Shown one piece after another: positions 57,603-64,000 of a DNA stretch of 64,000 bases. The DNA is taken from the NCBI RefSeq assembly GCF_018831085.1, contig NZ_JAGPNM010000002.1, positions 310,001 through 374,000 on the forward strand, given 5' to 3'. The position numbers were made by a program, and so were the translations under genes. The notes under the pieces are model-generated. The model had not been told where the DNA came from. It saw only the letters and a program-made list of their open reading frames with translations, and made no database searches. Numbering within the stretch: the first letter of the stretch is position 1; every line of letters starts with the position of its first letter. The stretch comes from Rheinheimera oceanensis (GTDB taxonomy: Bacteria; Pseudomonadota; Gammaproteobacteria; Enterobacterales; Alteromonadaceae).

Positions 57603-59633
57603 GTGACATCATTAAAAGTTGCGCATAAAGTTATTATTGGCTTCGGATTTATCGCTTTGCTGTTGCTATTATCCAGTGGCTCTGCACTGCTGAGCTTTGC
57701 CGCAATTACTCAGTCCAGTAACAGGGTTAATACCCTCGCTGTACCGGTACAGCAACAGAGTAACGCCGCGCAAATTCAGTTGTTAAAACTGGCGAAGTTG
57801 TCTGCGTTGGGTTTTACAGCAGAACAAGACAGTGAAATCAGCCAATACCAGCAACGGTTTAATAGCGGCAGTCAAACCTTACGCGATCTACTAACCGGCT
57901 TAACAACCCTCACCAGCGGCGAGGCGGCTTTTACTCAACCCCTGATTGATATCGACAACCACTACCAACAATATGCCGCTGCAGTTGATACGATGTTTAA
58001 TGCCAGACTACAAAGCATTGCTATGCAACGCCAGGTGCAGACCGAACTGGCAGAATTGGAACAACTGATTGATAACATAGGCGCCAACCTGCTGGATATC
58101 TCTTATCTTGAACTGCGTGGTGGCAGACAACAAAATGAGTTGATAGCCGGCAGCGCAAACCGTATTGATGGCCAATTGCTTGGCTTGCTAAATACCCTGA
58201 AAGAAGTAGCCGCTTATAACGAACTGGCAGCGGCTGAAACCGGCCAGGAAAGTATTAGTTTTACGCTGAGTGATATGCAGGTCAACATCGACTATCTGGC
58301 TGATATTCTGGATAAGCTCGACACCGATGGTTTATGGCAAAATACCACTGAACAGCTGGCACAACTGACCCGTGAACTGGAAGCCCAAAACAGTCTGGCC
58401 AGCGTTAAGCTGCAGCAGGTCAGCGCGCAACAAGCTGCCCGTGTACAGCTGAATCTGTCTGAACAACGGGTTGAACAGGTTATTCTTGCGTTGGATAAAC
58501 TACTTTCGGCAGCTGATATTCAATTCAGTACCTTACAACAGAATGTGTCTGATGCTGTCAGCTCAGGCAATACCCGCACACTTAGCCTGATGGTAGTGCT
58601 GATTTTACTGGCTGTAGCTGCAGCCTATCTAACAATAAATGCCATGCTGCGCCCGCTGGCCGATATTAATAAAGTACTGGGTGACATTGCCAGAGGCGAC
58701 TTAACCCGCAAGCTGCACATTACCAATCAGGACGAATTTGGTGCACTGGCTGCTAAAGTAAACAGTCTGATTAATGCACTGAGCGCACTGATTATTAATA
58801 TTCAGAACAACGCCACTGAGCTTAATTTAAACGCCAGCCAGTCAGCGAAAGAAGTGGGTGAAATTAACGACTCGCTGCACCAACAGCAACGCCAGATTGC
58901 ACTGGTAAACGATGTGACACAACAACTGGCAGACAGTACCCGCGACATTGCCCTGCAATCGGCAGAAACTACCGCAGCAATGCAACAAGCATTGCTGCAG
59001 GGAGAGCAAATAGACTTAATAGCCGGCCAGAATAATAAACTTATTAATCACCTGGCAGAGCAACTGACTGCAACCAGCGCAGTAATGAGTAAAGTAAATG
59101 ACGAAGCTAATAATATTGGCAGTATTTTAGCGACTATCCGCGGTATTGCAGAACAAACTAATCTGCTGGCACTAAACGCAGCCATTGAAGCGGCAAGAGC
59201 CGGAGAGCAAGGCCGTGGTTTTGCTGTAGTGGCCGATGAAGTACGCTCTTTGGCCGGACGCACCCAGCAGGCTACTGATGAAATCCGCCAGATGATCGAA
59301 ACTCTGCAACAACAAAGTAAACAGGCAGTGCTTGCCGTTACTAATGGTAAAACAGATGCAGACAGCTGTGTGGCGCAAACCCTGGAGCTGGTATCTTCAC
59401 TTGCTCTGGTGAATCAGGCGATAGCCCAAACGCAGGATATCAGCAACCGGGTAACAGCTGCCACTGAAATGCAGTTAGATCTGGGCCAGGCCATAGATCA
59501 AAATATGCAGCAGATGGTCAATATTGCCCATATCAGTGGTGAAAAAGCCAGCCGCACTTTACAGCACAGCGATGAGGTATCTGAACTGGCAGTAGAGCTG
59601 CAGCAAGCGGCCAGCGCCTTTAAAATATCCTGA
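57603..59633 (+). CDS. Methyl-accepting chemotaxis protein
   Basis: Chemoreceptor of 676 residues. Transmembrane helices lie near 10-35 and about 327-350, enclosing a largely helical periplasmic sensor with many Gln and Leu residues. HAMP ([20 protein letters not shown]) and the signalling hairpin ([40 protein letters not shown]) follow. The GTG at 57603 with GGAG nine bases upstream is the probable start; a GTG five codons earlier overlaps that site. The ligand is unknown. The position after the hut genes may be coincidental, although an amino-acid sensor would fit. Confidence 0.9.
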   Translation: MTSLKVAHKVIIGFGFIALLLLLSSGSALLSFAAITQSSNRVNTLAVPVQQQSNAAQIQLLKLAKLSALGFTAEQDSEISQYQQRFNSGSQTLRDLLTGLTTLTSGEAAFTQPLIDIDNHYQQYAAAVDTMFNARLQSIAMQRQVQTELAELEQLIDNIGANLLDISYLELRGGRQQNELIAGSANRIDGQLLGLLNTLKEVAAYNELAAAETGQESISFTLSDMQVNIDYLADILDKLDTDGLWQNTTEQLAQLTRELEAQNSLASVKLQQVSAQQAARVQLNLSEQRVEQVILALDKLLSAADIQFSTLQQNVSDAVSSGNTRTLSLMVVLILLAVAAAYLTINAMLRPLADINKVLGDIARGDLTRKLHITNQDEFGALAAKVNSLINALSALIINIQNNATELNLNASQSAKEVGEINDSLHQQQRQIALVNDVTQQLADSTRDIALQSAETTAAMQQALLQGEQIDLIAGQNNKLINHLAEQLTATSAVMSKVNDEANNIGSILATIRGIAEQTNLLALNAAIEAARAGEQGRGFAVVADEVRSLAGRTQQATDEIRQMIETLQQQSKQAVLAVTNGKTDADSCVAQTLELVSSLALVNQAIAQTQDISNRVTAATEMQLDLGQAIDQNMQQMVNIAHISGEKASRTLQHSDEVSELAVELQQAASAFKIS

Positions 59634-59648
59634 CAATACTGAGGCATG

Positions 59649-59672
59649 TTCCGCTGTGGCGGAATTTGTCTT
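59649..59672 (+). terminator. Weak terminator after the chemoreceptor
   Basis: TTCCGC-TGTG-GCGGAA hairpin followed by TTTGTCTT, 15 bp after the stop codon. Short stem, so moderate confidence. Confidence 0.5.
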
Positions 59673-59758
59673 CTGTGAGATAGCCGCGTACGCGCAGTAC
59701 AGTGATTGCGTAATACGGTGATTGTATGATGTGGTGGTGTAATAAAGTATTGCGACAC

Positions 59759-59779
59759 AGCGGCATCCTGCCGCTTTAT
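59759..59779 (+). terminator. Second hairpin in the chemoreceptor/Mrr-like intergenic region
   Basis: AGCGGCA-TCC-TGCCGCT (59759-59775) followed by TTATT. It could be a backup terminator for plus-strand transcripts. Confidence 0.45.
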
Positions 59780-59796
59780 TGCCTATCCTGAGCGAA

Positions 59797-59821
59797 GAAA
59801 AGGGCTGGACAATGTCCAGCC
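59797..59821 (-). terminator. Terminator for the Mrr-like gene
   Basis: GGCTGGAC-AAT-GTCCAGCC (59803-59821) with AAAA on the left side. On the minus strand this reads as a stable 8-bp stem followed by CTTTTCTTC, about 105 bp beyond the Mrr-like gene stop. Confidence 0.7.
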
Positions 59822-59925
59822 AGGCAGGAAGTATCTTTGTGTCCTTTTGTTTTTCTTTCGATTCCATTCGCTATTCATAGTGCCAAAACAGTAACAAAAA
59901 ACCCGATGAAAACATGATATTGCTA

Positions 59926-60540
59926 CTAAACCATAGCAAATTGTTGCTCACGCTGTCTTTTCTGCTGCTTTTTCAGACTTTTTGCATCAATCAATTCAAT
60001 ATTGGCTTCATGAGCAAAAATCCAGGCCTGATTACTAAACCCGGCATAGCTGACTACAACACCACTGCTGAAATCAGCAGCCAGCATTTGTTGAAACAAC
60101 GCACGGATCTGGGAAATATCAACCGACTGATTTTTCTGCTGGATGTAAACCAGCTTTTCACTCTCGCCTTGCAGACACTTGTAATCAGGGCTGACGCGAT
60201 TAGAATGTGTCAGCTTGCCCTGGCGTCCTAAAAAGCGCTCTGCTTCCTGCATAAACTGCTGCTGTTTGTCCGCTGACGACAAAAATGCTTTAATCGGGCG
60301 CGCCAGCCCCAGCAGCTTATGCTGCTCGTCCAGCTCAAAAAAGGCCAATACATTAAAGAACAATGCCACCATAAACATCAGCACAAAGGTCCATAGCATA
60401 AACGCTGACCAGAAAGCTGATAACACCCATTGGTTGTCACTCAGCAGCAGAGAATGCTCAGCAAAAAACAAATAAACAGCACCGGCAATAATGCCAAGAC
60501 CAGTACTGACAGATGAGATAAGTAGCCATTTATTTTTCAT
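59926..60540 (-). CDS. Two-helix membrane protein with Mrr-like endonuclease-fold domain
   Basis: A 204-residue protein. Two membrane helices (about 4-26 and 38-67) place both termini in the cytoplasm. The C-terminal part (about 95-190) resembles the Mrr restriction-endonuclease fold: SPDY with Pro118-Asp119, then LVYIQQKN with Gln134-x-Lys136 (the Q-x-K form of PD-(D/E)XK), then SSGVVVSYAGFSNQAWIFAHEANIELIDAKSL, the typical Mrr end pattern (I-LID--L). The last 15 residues are very basic and Gln-rich. Function is unknown: membrane-tethered nuclease or a non-catalytic fold relative. GAGGTTGAT precedes the ATG. It appears monocistronic, with its own terminator. Confidence 0.7.
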   Translation of the reverse strand: MKNKWLLISSVSTGLGIIAGAVYLFFAEHSLLLSDNQWVLSAFWSAFMLWTFVLMFMVALFFNVLAFFELDEQHKLLGLARPIKAFLSSADKQQQFMQEAERFLGRQGKLTHSNRVSPDYKCLQGESEKLVYIQQKNQSVDISQIRALFQQMLAADFSSGVVVSYAGFSNQAWIFAHEANIELIDAKSLKKQQKRQREQQFAMV

Positions 60541-60651
60541 ATCAACCTCAAGTCCATATGCAACAAGCTACAGTATCAATCTGCAGCTGAAATTTTTCTT
60601 AACAAGAAGTTGATAAATGGATTATAAAGTCGCTGCCTGCTTAATTTTGCA

Positions 60652-61455
60652 TCAGATACAATAAGTTAAAGCATCAGAAGCCACGGTAAAACGATAAGAA
60701 AAGTTGAACTGCCGGACAAACTTTTCAGCATTCACTTTACGCCCCTTAGTGCTTTCATTAGCAAAAATGGCTGGCGCCGTACCTGCTGACACAGCCGCCT
60801 GCTGATAAAAATCCTGCCGCAGTAAAGTTGACGGGCAACTAAGATTGAACACTCCGTTACAAGGTGTAACACCAAGTAAGAGTGTGACGGCCGCAATAAT
60901 ATCTGCTGCATGCAGCATATTAACCGGGGCAGTTGCATCAGGCAGCACCTTACCTGCGGCAAAACGCCCCGGATGCCGCCCCGGGCCCATTAAACCGGCA
61001 AGACGCAATGTTATTGCCGGTTGAAACTGCTGCAGTGCCTGTTCACCCTGCCATAGCAAACTAACCCGGGGCTCTGTCATTTGTATCGCGGCAGTTTCAT
61101 CGACCTCACCTTGCAGGCCATGATAAATGCCGGTAGAACTAAAATGTATTATTTGCCTGCTGCCAGCCACTGTAGCCAGTGTGGCAAGTTGCTGTAAGGC
61201 TGCAATGTAATGTTGTGACTTCTGCTCCCGCCCCGGAGTAACAGCACAAATAACGATTGCATCATGCAAAATGGCCGCTACGGTGTGTTGATCTGCCGGT
61301 ATATTTAAATCCAGTACAAAACCGGTTACGCCAGTTGGTAAATCAACCAATGCAGAGCCTGAACGACGGCTGGCATATACCTGATGACCTTGTGCTACTA
61401 AATCTGCCGCTAATTGCTGCCCCAACCAGCCACAACCAATAATGACGATTTTCAT
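60652..61455 (-). CDS. NAD(P)-binding epimerase/dehydratase-like protein (YeeZ type)
   Basis: A 267-residue extended-SDR-like protein starting MKIVIIGCGWLGQQLAADL, a clear GxGxxG dinucleotide loop. HFSSTGIYHG resembles the SSTSVYG active-site strand of the YeeZ group, but the usual YxxxK lysine is not evident (the region has RVSLLWQGEQAL). Catalytic activity is therefore uncertain. Its ATG overlaps the stop of the acetyltransferase-thioesterase gene (ATGA), so it is the last gene of a dtd-containing run. Substrate unknown. Confidence 0.8.
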   Translation of the reverse strand: MKIVIIGCGWLGQQLAADLVAQGHQVYASRRSGSALVDLPTGVTGFVLDLNIPADQHTVAAILHDAIVICAVTPGREQKSQHYIAALQQLATLATVAGSRQIIHFSSTGIYHGLQGEVDETAAIQMTEPRVSLLWQGEQALQQFQPAITLRLAGLMGPGRHPGRFAAGKVLPDATAPVNMLHAADIIAAVTLLLGVTPCNGVFNLSCPSTLLRQDFYQQAAVSAGTAPAIFANESTKGRKVNAEKFVRQFNFSYRFTVASDALTYCI

Positions 61456-62366
61456 TCCTGCCCGGCCTTAACCGGCAATACGGCATAGCGGCCGCTAAAT
61501 TCAGCAGCAAGTTCACCGGCAGAAAACACCTGCACTTTAATATGCTGCACGGCTTTACGCCCTTCAGCCAGCACATCCAGAGCTCCGGCACATTGTTGTA
61601 ATGCACAGCGCGCCTGTGGCTGGGCCGCGACCGGTTTAAGATACTTAATTGTTGCATCTGCCAGTACCTGATCGCCGTGTAACCCCTGTGCCTGTAACTG
61701 CAGATACAACATGCCCCAGCCCGTTAATGTCGCCAGTGCATAGATACTGCCGGCAAACATGGTCTGGTGCAGATTAATGTTTGGCGCCAGCGGGGCGTCA
61801 CAGCGTATTTCATTGCCATCAAAGCCAGCGACAGCCAATTGCATATACTGGCTAAGCGGTATGGTCTGCTGCCAGGTATCATTTAACTGACGACACCACA
61901 GCTGGTGTTGCTCTGAGGTGCCAGCCAGCCGGATTTGCTTTTGCATAACAAAGTGCGCAATACCGTACAGCTGAGGGGCAGCTCCCAGTTGGCGATAACC
62001 ATTGCGTTGATAAAACGCCAAAGCAGTATCACGTGCATTTAATCTGATATAATCACAACCCCATTTTACCGCCTGTAACTCCAGCCCAGCCAAAACCCTG
62101 CCACCGGCACCTTTACCCTGATACTCCGTAGCAACCGCCATATAACGCACCTGGGCCCCGCCTTGTTCAAGCTGATGCAAACGCCCGATAGCAGCAATAT
62201 CACCATCCGGTGTTAATAACATCAGATGATAAGCCTGCTCTTCCAGCCCGTCGCGTTCTGAACCAGGTGGTTGCTGCCAGGGGGCGCGTAATATTTGCCA
62301 ACGTAGCTGATAATAACGATGCCATTCGTCTGGGGTGGCGGGCGAGCGTAATTGCCAATGCCGCAT
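61452..62366 (-). CDS. GNAT acetyltransferase fused to thioesterase-fold domain (YiiD type)
   Basis: A 304-residue two-domain protein. Residues about 1-150 form a GNAT domain with VRYMAVATEYQGKGAGGRVLAGLE (acetyl-CoA loop Q-x-x-G-x-G) and ALAFYQRNGYRQLG. Residues about 160-300 have the YiiD C-terminal hot-dog pattern with PLAPNINLHQTMFAGSIYALATLTGWGMLYL. The E. coli homologue YiiD (FabMulti) has the same architecture and lies next to dtd, as here. The ATG at 62366 is set by GGAG ten bases upstream. Proposed roles involve fatty-acid or malonyl-thioester metabolism; not proven here. Confidence 0.9.
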   Translation of the reverse strand: MRHWQLRSPATPDEWHRYYQLRWQILRAPWQQPPGSERDGLEEQAYHLMLLTPDGDIAAIGRLHQLEQGGAQVRYMAVATEYQGKGAGGRVLAGLELQAVKWGCDYIRLNARDTALAFYQRNGYRQLGAAPQLYGIAHFVMQKQIRLAGTSEQHQLWCRQLNDTWQQTIPLSQYMQLAVAGFDGNEIRCDAPLAPNINLHQTMFAGSIYALATLTGWGMLYLQLQAQGLHGDQVLADATIKYLKPVAAQPQARCALQQCAGALDVLAEGRKAVQHIKVQVFSAGELAAEFSGRYAVLPVKAGQE

Positions 62367-62385
62367 AAGGTACAACTCCGAAAAA

Positions 62386-62823
62386 TTAGCTCTGCAGTAA
62401 AAACGTCACCGGACCGTTGTTCACCAAACTAACCTGCATATCGGCAGCAAATTGCCCGGTTGCGGTGTTCAGGCCCAGTGAACGGCAATATGCCACAAAA
62501 GTTTCGTAATACTGGTTGGCTTTGTCAGGTATTGCCGCGGGTGTAAAGCTGGGCCTTAAACCCGATTGGGTGTCAGCTGCCAGCGTAAACTGTGACACCA
62601 CCAGTAAACTGCCACCAGCCTGCTGCACATTCAGATTCATTTTGCCATTGCTGTCGGAAAACACCCGGTAGTGGCAAACTTTGTGCGCCAGCCTGGTAAT
62701 ATCTGCCGGTGTATCTTCAGCTTCAACCCCCAGCAACACTAATAAACCATGCTCAATCTGGCCGATAGTGGCACCATTAACCGTAACAGACGCCTGATTC
62801 ACCCGCTGGATTAATGCTTTCAT
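62386..62823 (-). CDS. dtd: D-aminoacyl-tRNA deacylase
   Basis: Proofreading enzyme that removes D-amino acids (and glycine mischarged on tRNA-Ala) from tRNA. 145 residues, as in E. coli. It starts [15 protein letters not shown] and carries the active-site motifs [13 protein letters not shown] (SQxT) and [12 protein letters not shown] (NxGPVT, with the cross-subunit Gly-cisPro). The ATG at 62823 is immediately downstream of the yihY stop; the longer open frame into yihY is spurious. Confidence 0.98.
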   Translation of the reverse strand: MKALIQRVNQASVTVNGATIGQIEHGLLVLLGVEAEDTPADITRLAHKVCHYRVFSDSNGKMNLNVQQAGGSLLVVSQFTLAADTQSGLRPSFTPAAIPDKANQYYETFVAYCRSLGLNTATGQFAADMQVSLVNNGPVTFLLQS

Positions 62824-62824
62824 T

Positions 62825-63724
62825 TTACAACTTAACCTCATTTGTGTCGTCAGACGGGTCAATCTGATCCGGATCGTCGGCATCGGCCTGTTCGGTATCT
62901 GCAGCAATTTGCTGCAACAAGGCTGTCATTTCAGCCCCCAGCAATACGACTAACCAACACAGGTACACCCATACAAAAACAATCGGTACTAACGCCAGTG
63001 CACCATACAGGGTGTCATAGGCCGGAAAATGCGTAACGTAAACCGCAAAACCACGTTTAGATAATTCAAACAGCAGCATCGCCAGTAGCGCCCCCCAAAA
63101 GGCATGCCGGCTGCGTACTTTAATATTTGGCACCACCAGATACAGCAGAAAAAATGCCAGTAAAGACATCAGATACGGCACTGTGCCCAACAACAGCGTA
63201 GACAGCCCCGGAGTATAATCCTCAGCAAGGCGGGTCAGCCTGATCAGGTAAGATGTTACTGCGATAGATGAGCCAAACAGAATGGGCCCTAATGTCAGGA
63301 TCATCCAGTAAATCGAGAACGAGATAACCGGCCTTGGCCTTCTGGTCACCCGCCAGATTTTGTTCAGCGTTTTATCAATGTTATGAATAAGCAGCAACGC
63401 CACAAACACCAGTACCGCAATACCTATTGCCGTCATGCCACCGGTATTACCGATAAACTGGTTAATGTAGGTTTGAATTTCTTCACCACGCGAAGGAATA
63501 ACATTGGCGTAAACAAAAGCTTCAATGCCCTGGCGAAACTCTGCAAACATCGGAAAAGCACTTAGCATGGAAAACATTACGGCTATCAAAGGCACAACAG
63601 ACAACAGTGAAATGTAAGCCAGATAACCGCCAATCATACCAATTTGATCCTGCTGGCAACGCTGGATATAAAGCTTAACAAAGCGCACAGCAGTTTTCAG
63701 ATAGGATTGCCATTCAGGCAGCAT
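62825..63724 (-). CDS. yihY: YihY/BrkB-family inner-membrane protein
   Basis: A 299-residue protein with six predicted membrane helices. The motifs [42 protein letters not shown] and [26 protein letters not shown] are typical of the YihY family, once mislabelled as RNase BN. The function is unsettled; membrane transport has been suggested. The C-terminal 35 residues are acidic. GGAGGCG precedes the ATG. It is co-transcribed with dtd and probably the YiiD-like gene, the same order as in many gammaproteobacteria. Confidence 0.95.
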   Translation of the reverse strand: MLPEWQSYLKTAVRFVKLYIQRCQQDQIGMIGGYLAYISLLSVVPLIAVMFSMLSAFPMFAEFRQGIEAFVYANVIPSRGEEIQTYINQFIGNTGGMTAIGIAVLVFVALLLIHNIDKTLNKIWRVTRRPRPVISFSIYWMILTLGPILFGSSIAVTSYLIRLTRLAEDYTPGLSTLLLGTVPYLMSLLAFFLLYLVVPNIKVRSRHAFWGALLAMLLFELSKRGFAVYVTHFPAYDTLYGALALVPIVFVWVYLCWLVVLLGAEMTALLQQIAADTEQADADDPDQIDPSDDTNEVKL

Positions 63725-63826
63725 AACGCCTCCAAATCACATAAATACTAGCAGAGGATACAAGAAAAGCAGTGGTTCAACCAGCTTGGCAACTAGCTAA
63801 CCCTCTGAGTACTAAAAATAACCCAG

Positions 63827-63853
63827 AAAAAAGGCCAGCTTGATGCTGGCCTT
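63827..63853 (-). terminator. Terminator after typA
   Basis: AAGGCCAGC-TTGAT-GCTGGCCTT, with a further AAAA on the left. On the minus strand it is a 9-bp stem followed by a T-run, 19 bp after the typA stop. Confidence 0.9.
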
Positions 63854-63872
63854 ATACACAGATTGCCCGGTA

Positions 63873-64000
63873 TTAACCGCGGCTGGCGCGTTTACGATCG
63901 TTTTCTGTCAGGTGGCGCTTACGGATACGGATCGATTTAGGTGTAACTTCTACCAGTTCGTCATCATCGATAAATTCCAGCGCCTGTTCCAGCGTGTAGC
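63873..64000 (-). CDS. typA: Ribosome-associated GTPase TypA/BipA, C-terminal fragment
   Basis: The last 41 codons of a minus-strand gene that continues past the right edge. The translation [20 protein letters not shown] followed by [21 protein letters not shown] matches the BipA/TypA C-terminus, including the RKRHL-ENDRKRA end. The protein is a translation-factor GTPase that acts in 50S assembly and stress responses. The frame is open to the window end, and the stop is TAA at 63873-63875. Confidence 0.92.
   Translation of the reverse strand, partial: YTLEQALEFIDDDELVEVTPKSIRIRKRHLTENDRKRASRG

Overview
The window is chromosomal DNA of a gammaproteobacterium. The best guess is an Alteromonadales-type lineage such as Rheinheimera, Alishewanella or Arsukibacterium. 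This rests on enterobacterial-like core proteins (TrpS, Rpe, Dam, AroB/AroK, PBP1A, MetJ, HslVU, RraA, Dtd), a type IV pilus pilMNOPQ block next to aroKB, and many c-di-GMP and chemotaxis genes. That placement is inference. Gene density is high. I see no insertion sequence, prophage, CRISPR array, rRNA or tRNA.

Positions 1-7890 hold a sugar-acid catabolic locus. On the minus strand are an IlvD/Edd pentonate dehydratase, a sugar dehydrogenase (SDR), an alpha-ketoglutarate-semialdehyde dehydrogenase and the start of an aldose 1-epimerase. Divergent from them are a secreted GH43 glycosidase and a fumarylacetoacetate-hydrolase-family protein. A FadR-type GntR regulator lies at the end. Together they fit non-phosphorylative (Weimberg-type) oxidation of L-arabinose to 2-oxoglutarate. 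Matching operator-like sites sit in the divergent promoter region and upstream of the regulator.

Positions 8098-22906 carry trpS, rpe, a TorF-type porin, two small membrane-protein genes, dam, damX, aroB, aroK, pilQ-pilP-pilO-pilN-pilM and the divergent mrcA. Positions 22981-28463 are the arginine operon argCBFGH, with two tandem ARG boxes upstream. A large periplasmic-sensor diguanylate cyclase follows. Positions 31614-36725 are the methionine block: metB-metL-metF divergent from metJ, with two clusters of MetJ boxes between them.

Positions 36825-43935 hold a malic enzyme, rpmE, priA, ftsN, hslV-hslU with a heat-shock-type promoter, and a DUF971 gene. Positions 43948-48877 hold an orphan antitoxin, a chemoreceptor, a PAP2 phosphatase and an EAL protein. 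Positions 49047-57445 hold rraA and the histidine-utilisation genes hutG, hutI and hutC-hutU-hutH, with a perfect HutC-type operator between hutI and hutC and a second EAL gene in between.

The right end has a second chemoreceptor, a membrane-anchored Mrr-like nuclease-fold protein, an NAD-binding epimerase-like protein, a GNAT-thioesterase fusion, dtd, yihY and the 3' end of typA/bipA.

Most of the window is ordinary core genome. No clearly new multi-gene system is visible. The observations most worth following up are the pentose regulon with its operator set, the membrane-tethered Mrr-like protein, the Gln/Asn-rich tail on MetB, the orphan antitoxin, and the small membrane-protein pair whose 3' end overlaps dam.
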